This document shows, piece after piece, positions 43,867-53,759 of a stretch of DNA of 64,000 bases. A program made the position numbers and the translations under genes. Positions within the stretch are counted from its first letter, which is position 1. Every line of letters starts with the position of its first letter. Source of the stretch: Moelleriella libera RCEF 2490 (Eukaryota > Ascomycota > Sordariomycetes > Hypocreales > Clavicipitaceae); the NCBI GenBank assembly GCA_001636675.1, contig AZGY01000022.1, forward strand, positions 1,296-65,295, written 5' to 3'. The notes under the pieces were generated by a model. It worked only from the letters and a program-made list of their open reading frames with translations, made no database searches and was not told the DNA's origin.

Positions 43867-45468
43867 TCACTGAACCGTGTTCTTCGCCACGACGCCGCGC
43901 GCAAACTCGCCAAACGTCAAGTGCTGCGCCATGTCCACCTCGTCGTCCAAGTTGGGCTGCGTAAACACGGCCAGCGTATTCCGTGCAATGGCACCACCAC
44001 TACCACCGGCAGCGCGCCGCGAGACGCCCCTCACGTAGTGCGGCACGGCCTTGAACCGGCCGGCCGTGATGCGCTCCAGCGTCTCGCCTGTCTGGAAGGC
44101 GAGGCAGTCCCGCGGGATGCGCACCTGGTACGTCTCGCCGGTACGCGAGACAATGTACAGGCCGGCGGAGGGGTCGGGTGACGCGGGCAGCTCCTCGATC
44201 GGCGACAACGACGCGCTGCCGCTGCTGTCGCCCTCGTCGCCCACTGATGTTTCTGTTGCTGTTCCATCATGCGGCGGCGGCACCACCACGGTCGTGTCAA
44301 CGCGCGCCTCGTCGACGAACATGGCTGACGTGAGGGCCGTCAGGCACCCGTGATCCAGATGCGTCGCGCACCAGTCGTCTTCATCTTCGCCTTCACCCTC
44401 GCCCCTCCCCTCACCACCACCACTGCTATTGTTGCTGCTGGTGGTGGTGGTGGTCCCGTGCGGAAAGTAGTGTAGCAGCCGGGCCTTGGTGGTGCTGGAC
44501 GTGCCGACCACGCGCTCGAGGTATCCGCGCGGGTAGCCGTCAATTTCCTGCTCGGCGAAGCGGTCGCACGCGCGGGCGACGAGCACCGCCACGTCGATCA
44601 TGAGGGTGCACAGCCGGGTGAGGGCAGGCTTGAAGCCCGGCAGCGCCGAGGCCGGCGGCCACATGTTGGGCGAGAGATACTCCGGGAACGAGGCGGCGGT
44701 GAACTCGCTGCTCGCGGTGCCGGAGGCCGCGCAGTCGAGGGCCGGGTCGACGTAGAAGGCGCAGTTGGCGTAGTAGGAGCCCTTGAGGGTGTCGGGCTGG
44801 CCGTCGCGGAGGCGTTCCTTGCCGCGGGACCAGCCGGTGAGGTATTTGGCCTGGGGGTTCTCGAGCTTGCCTGCGCGTGTGCGGTGAGTGAGTGAGTGAG
44901 TGAGTGAGTGTGTGAGTGTGCAGCGTGACGCGCTTGCTATTGCATGCAGAGACTTTAGGCGAGCGCAGCGAGGCCGGCCCGCCGGAGGAATGACCAACGA
45001 AAGAGATGAACAAGGCTCAGATGAGCTACGTGACTTGGGGTGTGAAGGGCCAAAGATAGAATCCGGCGCTCGGGAACTTCGAGCGCAGCGAGGCCAGCCC
45101 GCCGCAGGCGACCCCCGGTAGGGCCGCCGGAGGCATCTCCCGCTCCCAGAGGGGAAAATGAAAAGGGAAAAGAGGGGTAAAAGGATGGGACGAGGATACA
45201 TACGCAGCTCGTCGGCAGGCAGGTTGGCGAGGTACGACGCATAGGACAGGGCCAGGCGGCGCAGGTGGGCGAACTCGGGGGGCACGTCCTTGACGACGAG
45301 GATGCCGAGCGAGTCGGGCCCGAAGGCGGCCTGGAGGGTCTCGAGGGAGACGCTGCCTGGGCGGAAATCTCAGAGCTGGGTTCGGGAGCTTCAGAGGGGG
45401 GGGGTTGGGTGCGTACCAGACTTGAGGTCCGCGAGAGACACGGTCACGGCCTGGGCCTGCTTCGCCAT
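43867..45468 (-). CDS. 2-oxoglutarate/Fe(II)-dependent oxygenase-like protein
   Basis: Isopenicillin N synthase-like fold; such enzymes oxidise small molecules using 2-oxoglutarate and Fe(II). Three exons: 45417-45468, 45204-45356 and 43867-44870, giving 402 residues. Metal ligands are visible as HLD in ATHLDHGCLT and a later His in RFKAVPHYVRG. The Arg for 2-oxoglutarate is likely in RNTLAVFTQP. A low-complexity Gly/Glu/Thr insert (TTTTTSSNNSS, then GGGEGRGEGEGEDEDD) sits just before the HLD and is unusual for the family. Conserved N-terminal phrase: ENPQAKYLTGWSRGKE. The second intron (44871-45203, 333 nt) is far longer than others here and contains two GC-module copies and a GTGA microsatellite. 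Substrate is unknown. It is divergent from the FRG1-like gene. Confidence 0.85.
44884..44918 (+). repeat. GTGA microsatellite in an intron
   Basis: Eight or so GTGA units with one imperfection, inside intron 2 of the oxygenase-like gene, close to its splice acceptor (the gene is on the minus strand, so the transcript reads TCAC repeats). Confidence 0.9.
44952..44985 (+). repeat. GC-rich module, truncated copy in an intron
   Basis: GCGAGCGCAGCGAGGCCGGC followed by CCGCCGGAGGA: the two ends of the module with the middle deleted. Confidence 0.75.
45078..45137 (+). repeat. GC-rich module, full copy in an intron
   Basis: A full-length copy in the orientation starting CTTCGAGCGCAGCGAGG, inside the 333-nt intron of the oxygenase-like gene. 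Confidence 0.85.
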
Positions 45469-45764
45469 GGTGTTCTGGCGGGTGTCTTACAAGCGCGTCG
45501 GGGGAGGCCTCTGTATGTCACACGGCCTTATTAGCTTTATTAGCTTGTGCGGCGGCGGGGGCGGGGCCAACTTCCTGGTGGATGTGTAGTGGACGGCGGG
45601 GGGAGGCGGGAGGCGGCTTACATAACGCGCGCGCAGCCAGCGGCACCTCGTCAGAGCTCCGAGCTCACAGTGAGAGGGTGGAAGTGGAAACCGCCGTCCA
45701 CCGATCAACGCCTGGTGGCCGAGCCGACCACGACGAGCCGGCACTCCATCACGACGCAAGCACC
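45469..45764. promoter_or_regulatory. Divergent promoter, oxygenase-like / FRG1-like genes
   Basis: Only 296 bp separate the two start codons, so the genes share their upstream region. GC-rich G-tracts are present. No specific sites are identified. Confidence 0.5.
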
Positions 45765-46707
45765 ATGGTCAAGCCGCTGAGCTTCAAGGGCGACAAGAAG
45801 CCGAAGAAGCGGAAGCGCGCTGCCGAGGGCGACGCCGGGGGGCCCTCGGCGTCGCACGCGAAACACGACAACCGTGACGATGACGACGCCGACGACGGCT
45901 GGGTGTCTGCCGAGGTGGTGGCCGACGTGGTCGGGCCCGTGATGGTGGTGCTGCCGACGGAGAAGCCGTCGGCGCTGGCGTGCGATGCCAACGGTGCCGT
46001 CTTCACGCTGCCGATCGAGAACATTGTCGACGGGAACCCGCTGAGCGCGGAGCCGCACGACGTGCGCATGGTCTGGGTCGCGCACAAGGTGGCGGGCACG
46101 GAGCAGACGCGCTTCAAGGGCCACCACGGGAGGTGCGTACTCTCTCCCCCTCCAGCTATCCGTGACACATCTGCGGCACCGGGCCGCTGGTTTCCACCGG
46201 TGTGCCGCACAGGACTGACTGGTCGTCTGGTGCAGGTATCTGGCCTGCGACAAGCTGGGGCAGCTCTCGGCCACGTCCGAGGCCGTATCGCCGCTCGAGT
46301 GCTTCACCGTCGTCGCGACGGCCGACACGCCGGGCACGTTTCAGCTGCAGACGCCGCGGGACACGTTCGTCACCGTCAGGACGAAGCCCGGCAGCGGCGG
46401 CGGCGCATCGGCAAAAGCGTCGTCGTCGTCGTCAGACCCGGCAGTCGAGGTGCGCGGCGACGCGGACACGACCACGTTCGACACGACGCTGCGCGTCCGC
46501 ATGCAGGCGCGCTTCAAGCCCCGGCTCAGGGCGTCCAAGGAGGAAAAGGCGCTCGCCAAGATCAGCCGCCGCGAGCTCGAGGAGGCCGTGGGCCGGCGAC
46601 TCGACGAGGACGAGGTGCGCGTGCTCAAGCGCGCGCGGCGCGAGGGCGACTACCACGAGCGGCTGCTGGATCTCAAGGTCAAGAACCGGCACGACAAGTT
46701 TGGGTGA
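45765..46707 (+). CDS. FRG1: FRG1-like nuclear protein
   Basis: FRG1 proteins are nuclear/nucleolar, bind actin and RNA, and are linked to pre-mRNA and rRNA processing. Two exons, 45765-46132 and 46236-46707, giving 279 residues; the intron is 103 nt and splits the Arg codon in HHGRYLACDKLG. A basic N-terminal signal (KKPKKRKRAA) is followed by an acidic stretch. The FRG1 beta-trefoil core is recognisable from FKGHHGRYLACDKLGQLSA to ECFTVV and FQLQTPRDTFVTV. The C-terminal helical part is highly charged and ends LLDLKVKNRHDKFG, as in other FRG1 proteins. A tandem array derived from this end follows the stop codon. Confidence 0.88.
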
Positions 46708-47360
46708 CGGTGGAGGGGGTACGGTGCAGAGGGTGCAGGGCCTGGAGGTCAAGAGCTGACATGGCATGTTTGGCTGATGAGTGTTGCCACGGATGAGGGA
46801 CCATCACGGGCGCTGCTGGGCTTCGAGGGTATGAGCCGGCATAACACATTTGGCTGATTGGAGGGGAATATAGCACCAAAGCTGCTGGGCCCGGAGATCA
46901 CGAACTGGCACGACGAGTTTGGCTGATGAGTGTTGCCATGGAGGCCGACCATCACGGACGCTGCTGGGTTTCGAGGGCAAGCACTGGGACGACAAGTCTG
47001 GCCGGCGACGAATGCTGCCACGCATGAGACAGGAGCTACTTGACGTGGAGGTTGACAGCTGGCACGGCAAGCCTCGCTGATGAATGCTGCCATGGACGGG
47101 GATCGTCACGCGGCTCGGGTGGAGGTCAAGGACTTGTGATGAGTGGTGTTATGGAGAAAGACCACGGGACGCTGCACGGGGAGGCCGAGCGTAGATAATG
47201 AATGCAGAGAATGGACAGCTGCCCGGGAATCGGCACGGCTGGTCGGCCGAGCAGCGCAGTGCCACCTGACCGCTGCAGCTGCGGCGGACCGTCACCAGAA
47301 GCTGCCCGGCGCAAATTAGGAATCGGCACGACACGTCTCGCTGGCACCCGGGGGAAACAC
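46661..47360 (+). repeat. Decaying tandem array seeded by the FRG1 3' end
   Basis: The last 16 codons plus stop of the FRG1-like gene (beginning GGCTGCTGGATCTCAAGGTC at 46661) recur downstream with increasing divergence. Unit starts lie near 46732, 46812, 46881, 46960, 47037, 47113, 47171, 47218 and 47300, giving a period of about 70-80 bp. Units share GCTGCTGGG, a GGCACGACAAGTTTGGCTGA-like segment, then TGTTGCCATGGA and GACCATCACGG. Copies after the second are outside any long frame. The array continues the gene's own terminal sequence rather than being inserted. Confidence 0.8.
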
Positions 47361-47854
47361 GGCACTTGCCTGCGGCACGGGATGGCGAATCACGGCGCAG
47401 GGCTCGGCACGCAGTGCATGCCCTCTGTGACCGCCCCACGATGCAGAGAGCTTGCGGGCCTGCACCGACACCCAAGCGCCTTGCTCAGCTTCCAAACACG
47501 CGTACTTCAGCGCCCTCTTCGTCGCCGCCGCCGCCGCCGCGGCACAACCGTCCGCCACCTGTGCCGCAAAGTCCAGCTCCGTACGCAAGACGCACGTCCA
47601 GCATCCTGCCTGCGCCATACATGATAGATACTTGAGCCCAGCGAAATCATCTCCGTCCGTGACCTCGCCCCTTGACATCCCTCGCCGCTCAACGTGACGT
47701 GACGCCGTGTCCCGTTGAGGGGTCCGCGTTCTGCCTCCGGCGGCGCCTCGCAAGCTCGAAATCGCGCCTCGCACCCTCCGAGTGGAGCGGGAGCCATGAT
47801 GCTTGCCAGCTCCTGCTCTTAGTCGCGGATCCCGCGTCACAGGATCTCTCCCCA
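47361..47854. other. Convergent intergenic region after FRG1
   Basis: No gene is supported; long frames on both strands here reflect GC-rich sequence. It contains a partial GC module at 47732-47762 (TGCCTCCGGCGGCGCCTCGC). Confidence 0.5.
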
Positions 47855-50320
47855 TCATTTGAAAGACATGAGGGCTATAGAGATTATAATTATAATCATA
47901 ATCAGAGGATGAATAACTCGAGCGGAGCGAGGCCGGCCCGCCGCAGGCGACCCCCGGTAGGGCCGCCGGAGGCACAACAGCAGTAGAAAGTTAGGCTTAC
48001 TACGGGAGCTACGTCGTAATAAAATAAGGACCAAGGTTTGCCTTGCCTGTCCTGCCCTGCCCGACCCCGCTGTCTTTTCTTTCTTCTCTGTTCTACTTCT
48101 GCGGGGAGGTAAATCGCTGCAAATAACGCCCGGCTCCTTCGCTGTGTGTTGCACCACGTCGCCGCCGTGCGCCCCCGGCAGCCCGACGCTGTTCTCGCCG
48201 TCGAGCGCCCATCTCTGCCGCCGCTGCTGCTGGCTCCTCCCCAGCAGCACCAGCTGGAACATCTGCCGGCTGTAGCACGTCCACGTCAGTAAAACGCCCG
48301 CTTCATAGTGGCTTGCTTCCAGCCCCCCCCTCCGGCACGCTCCTGTGCTGCTTGCTCCCTCATCTGGCCTCTCTCCCAGCCATACATCTCTTGCTCCTTG
48401 TTTCTTTTTCAGAGGTTCAAGCAGGGAACAAAAAAAAGAGAAAGAAACCATGACGACTTACTCATGCGCACCGGCCCCCAGGATCGCGCCGCTCCCGTCC
48501 GTCTTGGGCAGCACGTTCGCCACGTACTGACACCCCAGCCGCCCTCTCAGGTCCCCAAAGTGCTGTCCCTCTTTGGCCTCACCCTCCTGCTGCTGCTGCT
48601 GCTGCTGCCCATCACCGCCCTCCGTCACGTCGTACACCGCAAACTGCTCGTCGTGCGACAGTACCGCCACGCTCGCGCCGTCCAGAAACGCCGCGCGGTG
48701 GATTGACGCGCCGTGGTTGAACGTCTGCACCGTCACCTCCTCCTCGTCGGCGATGCGCGTGTCGTACACGTTGACCAGCCCGTCCGTCGAGCCGCTCAGC
48801 AGCACCGCCGCGTTGCCCGGGTGGAACTGCAGCTCCGTCACGTCGTCGCTGTGCAGGTCCTGGTAGTGCGCCTTGGCCGTCGCCGCCGGCGCCGCGCCCG
48901 ACGACGCGCTCCGCACGTCCCAAAGGTGGATCGAGGCCGTGTGGTCTTGCAGCTCCGTCCCGACCGCCATCGTCCGCGATGCCGCCGAGCACGCGAGCGA
49001 TGAGATGGGCGCCTGCGCAGCTGTGGTCGCGTCTGTCAGTGCCGGAACAGGTGTCTTCTCCTCCTTGAGCTGTGCACGTTGCATCCATACGCCGCCCGCT
49101 GCTTTTTATCTCCGGCGGTGCGGCGGCGGGCTGTCCTCGCTGCGCTTGCGTCACTTGACCCAGCTCGAGGCCCTTGATGGGAGTGAGCGTGAGTGCCGTT
49201 TGCCTCCGGCGGCCCTACCGGGGGTCGCCTGCGGCGAGCTGTCCTCGCTCCGCTCGAGTCACTTGACTCGGCGCGAGGCCCTTGATATACGCAATCGTAA
49301 GTGCTGCTTGCCTCAGCTTGAGGCCCTTGGTAGAAGTGAGCGTGAGTGCCGTTTGCCTCCGGCGGCCCTACCGGGGGTCGCCTGCGGCGGGCTGTCCTCG
49401 CTCCGCTCGAGTCACTCAACTCGACTTGAGGCCCTTGACATACGCAATCGTAAGTGCTGCTTGCCTCAGCGTGATGCCCTTGATTCAAGTAGGCGCGTAC
49501 GTTGTTTGCCGCGGGCTACCCTTGCTGCGCTCGAGTCCCTCAGCTCAACTTGAGGCCCTTGATATGAGCGATCGTGAGCGCTGTTTGCCTCCGGCGGCCC
49601 TACCGGGGGTCGCCTGCGGCGGGCTGTCCTCGCTCCGCTCGAGTCACTCAACTCGACTTGAGGCCCTTGACATACGCAATCGTAAGTGCTGCTTGCCTCA
49701 GCGTGATGCCCTTGATTCAAGTAGGCGCGTACGTTGTTTGCCGCGGGCTACCCTTGCTGCGCTCGAGTCCCTCAGCTCAACTTGAGGCCCTTGATATGAG
49801 CGATCGTGAGCGCTGTTTGCCTCCGGCGGCCCTACCGGGGGTCGCCTGCGGCGGGCTGGCCTCGCTGCGCTCGAACCACACAGCTCTTCAACATCTTCGT
49901 GTTCTTCTTTCCCACCGTTTCTCGTTCTCATTTCATGTGAAGAGTAAAGAAGAATAGAAACGTACCTTTGAATGCACACACGGCACTGCGCGTCCGCAGA
50001 TCCCACAGCCCCATGCCCCCCTCGTCGCCCGTCGTCGTCGTCGTCGTGCACACCAGGCCCTCGTCACCCCATACGCGCAACAGCCGCGTCGTCGTCGCCT
50101 GGTCTAAAGCGCCGCCGCCGCTTGCCCACGTCGCTACCGGCCCATCGCCCAACCGCGCGGCATCGAAGAGCGCCAGCTGTCCATCTGACGAGATGGTCGC
50201 CAGGCCCGTTCCCGAACCAGGCACCTGCTGCACGTCGACCACGTACGTGCTGCTGCTGCTGCTGTTGCTGGCCTGGGGACTGGGGAAGCGGTAGCTCGCG
50301 GAGTTGGAGAGCGTGTACAT
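47855..50320 (-). CDS. WDR89-like WD40-repeat protein, abnormal C-terminus
   Basis: A beta-propeller scaffold protein; molecular role unknown. Exons: 49966-50320, 48462-49020 and 48269 down to an in-frame stop at 47855, giving 442 residues. WD blades are visible: STYVVDVQQVPG, then GGMGLWDLRTRSAVCAFK, ASIHLWDVRSA, DDVTELQFHPGN and GLVNVYDTRIADEE. A poly-Gln run is encoded near 48590. Intron 1 is 945 nt and filled by repeats; intron 2 is 192 nt. The third exon matches family sequence (RQMFQLVLLGR, WALDGENSVGLPGAHGGDVV) and then departs from it. Fungal relatives end with a further WD blade of about 30 residues, which I cannot find in this region. Instead the frame runs through basic low-complexity sequence and a GC-module copy. 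The C-terminus is therefore either lost or encoded by an exon I could not place. Confidence 0.75.
47916..47975 (+). repeat. GC-rich module, full copy at the WD40 gene 3' end
   Basis: A full copy, 60 bp, beginning ACTCGAGCGGAGCGAGGCCG. It lies antisense to the WD40 gene and within its apparent final open frame, where it would encode a CLRRPYRGSPAAGRPRSAR-like stretch. Confidence 0.85.
49110..49876 (-). repeat. Repeat cluster with five GC modules in a WD40 intron
   Basis: Copies of the GC module start at 49118 (partial), 49202, 49355, 49587 and 49819. They are separated by a second motif, CTTGAGGCCCTTGA(T/C)AT, followed by (G/C)(A/C)(A/G)TCGT(G/A)AG. The whole cluster lies inside intron 1 of the WD40 gene (49021-49965) and makes up most of it. 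Confidence 0.85.
49355..49818. repeat. Perfect 232-bp tandem duplication
   Basis: Positions 49355-49586 and 49587-49818 appear identical base for base, and a third copy starts at 49819 but continues only through the module. The identity implies a recent duplication or homogenisation within an otherwise diverged array. Confidence 0.9.
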
Positions 50321-51124
50321 GGCTTGCTCGCTCACTGGCCAGAACAGCAGAAAAAGAGGGACAAATTTGTTGCGCGGATGTTGAAAGTGAAGATGGATGG
50401 GTTGTGTGAGTGGGTGGGTGGGTGGATTGGTGAGCGGGTGGTTGGCTCTGGCTCGTGCCTCCTCCAGTCCAGCAATGCAGATTGAGTGGAAAGGAGGAAA
50501 CAAGAACAGGTTGGGAAAATGAAATGTAACAGAAAAAGTCAAGACTGCACACGGCCAAGAGGAGAGGGGTGAGTGGCGGCCGTTTAAAAAAAAAACACCC
50601 TGCGAGCTCTCAGAGGCAAAAACTCAGAGTTGTTTTTAGTTTTTTTTTTTTTTAAAAAAATCTCCCCGACCCACGTCAACTCACACCAACTACAGCAAGC
50701 CGCACAACCAACCAGTCGCGGCTCGCACACCCGATCCACGCCATCATTAACGCTGTCTGACAAGCTGTACATCGTAAGCATCGTATTTACTATCATACAC
50801 AGCTTTTGCCATGAGTGAGTTGAGCATGTGGTTAGTTACTATCGTACACTGCCCCCTCCCTGGTAGAGTTTTGCATCCTGCCTTGAGAATCACCACATCC
50901 GGTCCCCCACGATGATTGGGGAGGTTCTGGCGGCGACCTTATTTTCCGCCGATTTAACGCTTTTGAGAAGATGAGAAGAAAGAAAACAAAAAAAAAAAAA
51001 AAAAAAAAAGGAAAGAAAAAGACTACCAGGATGATGCTGGCTTGCTGCATCGATAATGACATGTACAACCTCCGCTGCCCAGCTACGCTGCACCGTACCC
51101 CCCACACGCCACATCACACGAGGT
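50321..51124. other. Intergenic region, WD40 promoter side / carrier 3' side
   Basis: Upstream of the WD40 gene and downstream of the carrier, both on the minus strand. It has GGGT-rich repeats (50400-50450), poly-A/T runs (50585-50655) and a long A run (50988-51009). No gene is seen. Confidence 0.55.
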
Positions 51125-52512
51125 TTACCTGTCCGGCCGCATTGTTGATCGCTCATTCATCCCACGAAACGCTCGCTTGCCAACTTCATAGCTGCTGATC
51201 ATGATGGCGCACGCCGGCGCCACCTTGAGTGTCCGTGGTATCCAGCCTTTCCACAGCCCCGGCACCCCTTCCGTCCGGAAAATGTGCCACAGCAAGCGCA
51301 CCATGTTCATCTCCTCGGGAACGTGGGCTCTGCCTGCTGCGGCACCGGCCGGTGCGTCTCGGTACACCTGGGTGCGCGTCTTCCCCACGTCAAATGGCGT
51401 TGTGACTATGGATGCAAACGTGCCCGAGAGCGCTCCGGCAGTGAACGAGTCCGACAATGTTTCCATGTGATTCTCGCGGCTCTGCGACCGTCGTCGAGCC
51501 GTCTGCGGCGACTCGCCTCGCCGGAGCGAACGGCCGCGGCGCTCCTCTCGCAAGTCTGTCAAGCCAGCCCGAATCGTCTCGTAACCCCACCAGTAGAGGC
51601 CAGAGAAGGGGACGTCTCGCCACAGCGTCAAGCTCAGGCCCCTCCACAGCGAGTGGTAGCCGTGCGATGCCACCATCTCCCGGACGCCCTTCAAAGTCTC
51701 GGCGAGGTGATTGGTCTCTGTGGCCCCGGACGCTGCTTGCATCCTGGTCCGGAACAGTTCGATGGGCCCGACAGCCGTGGCTGCCAGTATCCTCGCGCTG
51801 GAGCCGGCCACGAGGGGTGCGTTGTCACTGGACAGCCTTGACAGAGGGCTCGACGCGTTGTATCGTAGCCAGTCGTAGCCGGTAAAGTAGATGATGTTGG
51901 CGGGTATGGTCATCAGCAGGGTCGGCGACAGTCCTCTCCAGAGAGTGCTAAGCCCCTCGTTGCGGGCAATCTTGCGCAGGCCATCGATGGTCGAGTTGTA
52001 CGTCTTCTTTTGGACCTCCTGCACCGCACAGTTGGGTGCATCTGCGAAGGAAGGGGATACGACGGGCCCGTCGCCTCGTGGCACGGCGACGCAGAGCTGG
52101 GCTGAGTCGCCTTGAAAGAAGACTTCGCGGCAGCACGCCGTGACGCCGAGCTGAGCCGTCTGAGCGCGCGTGAGGCTCTTGGTCCGGAGGGCGAGCCTGG
52201 AAAAGTCTACTGAGGAGGACGGCGTCGTTTGCGATTGGAGACGAACTCGAACGACGTCGAGAGGTGTGACTGCGGCACGTGTCAGCATCATGGCACAGCT
52301 GCGCGCGACGACGAGTTCATGACCCTACCGAGTAATGACGTGAACAAGCTCCCCGACATGGCCGATACCATCTTCTGCACAGCCGTGATTTCTGGCGCGG
52401 AATCATCGTCTCCGGTTCCCGCTCCCGTCGGCGGCGCAGCTATGGAAAAGCCGTCGTCCTCCAGCAGCCGGTCATGGTTTTGGCCATTTGAACTGAACCT
52501 CATCGACGCCAT
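51125..52512 (-). CDS. MTM1: Mitochondrial carrier, Mtm1/SLC25A39-like
   Basis: Inner-membrane carrier; the Mtm1/SLC25A39-40 group is tied to mitochondrial glutathione, manganese-SOD activation and iron homeostasis. Two exons, 52329-52512 and 51125-52269 (intron 59 nt), giving 442 residues. The three carrier repeats show PLDVVRVRLQ, GPIELFRTRM and TPFDVGKTRTQ signatures, and the matching WRGLSPTLL, WRGLSLTLWRDVP and WKGWIPRTLKVAPACAI motifs. The long loop after the first signature holds Cys residues (TACCREVFF, then QLCVAV, then NCAVQE), as in SLC25A39-type carriers where the matrix loop senses iron-sulfur status. Two in-frame ATGs lie at 52512 and 52503; the first is used. It is divergent from RLP24. 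Confidence 0.9.
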
Positions 52513-53018
52513 CACCTCCACTCGGGCTGTCGCCCCGGACTTCTCGGCGGTATCGGACGCAGTCGCAAAAGTGGCAAACCGAAATATGTCGTCTACGCTA
52601 GGACCTAATAATTTGAAGGAAAAAAATTGAAGTTGCTTTGTAGCGCGCGTCTGTCGGCGCGGGTTGGTAGTATGGAGGAGAAGAGAGGGCGGAAAGGTAG
52701 GTCATACAGGTTGAAATCTGCTTGTACAGGACGGCATTGGCTTTCGACTGGGGTCCCAAAATTTTGGGTTCGCCGCTGCGGGAATGCTGGGTCCAAGCCT
52801 TTGTGGCACCTGATGATGTCAAGGACCGCTCCCCGGTCTGATTGGTCAGCGCGCTCGGTTGGTGACAGTCATTTGCTGTGCGAATCAGCAGAGCTTATCG
52901 ATAGGCGGTCGAGCGGTGCAAGGCGTGCATCCACTTTTAATTTTTTTTCTTTCCCTCGTTCCGCCTCTTATACTGCGCATTGCAGCAACACGCACGACGG
53001 ATCACAAGTCTTCACGCA
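52513..53018. promoter_or_regulatory. Divergent promoter, carrier / RLP24
   Basis: 506 bp between two start codons. A T-rich run and a pyrimidine-rich tract (52935-52975) lie just upstream of RLP24. No specific factor site can be assigned. Confidence 0.5.
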
Positions 53019-53759
53019 ATGCGGTACGAGTCTCTTCATTCGCCTACAAAGCGTTCATGAGCTAATTTGATTGGGAAAAGTATCGAAGACTGCTGCTACT
53101 GCGGTCGCCCGACCTATCCGAGCAAGGGCATAACGTTTAATCGCTTAGACGGTGCGTTGCGTGTTCCCCTCCCCCTCCAAGAGAGAAAAAAGCCCGCCTG
53201 TGATAGCTTCCCCGCTAACATTTGCTGGTTTCCTCAAGGCAAATCGTTTCGATTCTGTCGCTCAAAATGCCACGCCAACTTCAAGAAGAAGCGCAACCCC
53301 CGAAAGCTCAAGTGGACCAAGGCATACCGTAGAAACGCCGGCAAGGAAATGGTCGTCGACAGCACGCTGCTTTTCAACGCTCGCCGGAACGAGCCCGTCC
53401 GGTACAACCGGGAACTCGTCGCAAAGACGCTCGTCGCCATGCAGCGCATCAGCGAAATCCGCTCTCGACGCGAGCGTGTCTTCTACAAGAAGCGCATGGC
53501 CGGCAGACGCGAGCGCGAGCTGGCCACGGCCCGCAAGCTGGTCGCCGAGAACCAGCACTTGCTGCCCCGCATGCGCGGCAGCGAAAAGAGACGCCTGGCC
53601 GAGCTGGCAGCCGAGCAAGGCGTCGACGTGGACGAGTTGGAGGCCGAGCACCTCCAGACCGCCAAGAATGATGTGAAGTTGTTCGGCGGCGAGAAGCGGA
53701 GACTCAAGGTTCGGACGGATGGCAGCTTGGAGGAGGAAAACGCAATGGACATGGACTAG
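53019..53759 (+). CDS. RLP24: Ribosome biogenesis protein Rlp24
   Basis: A placeholder for ribosomal protein eL24 on pre-60S particles; it is later removed by the AAA-ATPase Drg1/Afg2 in the cytoplasm. Three exons: 53019-53023 (only 5 nt, ATGCG), 53081-53151 and 53239-53759, giving 198 residues. Splicing gives MRIEDCCYCGRPTYPSKGIT, which matches the family start MRxxxCYFC; without this microexon the frame has no usable ATG. The zinc-binding cysteines are CYCG and FRFCRSKC across intron 2. The basic block FKKKRNPRKLKWTKAYR follows, then a long helical tail that in yeast contacts Drg1. Intron 2 (87 nt) is a multiple of three without a stop, so retention would insert 29 residues between the two zinc-ligand pairs. 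Confidence 0.93.
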
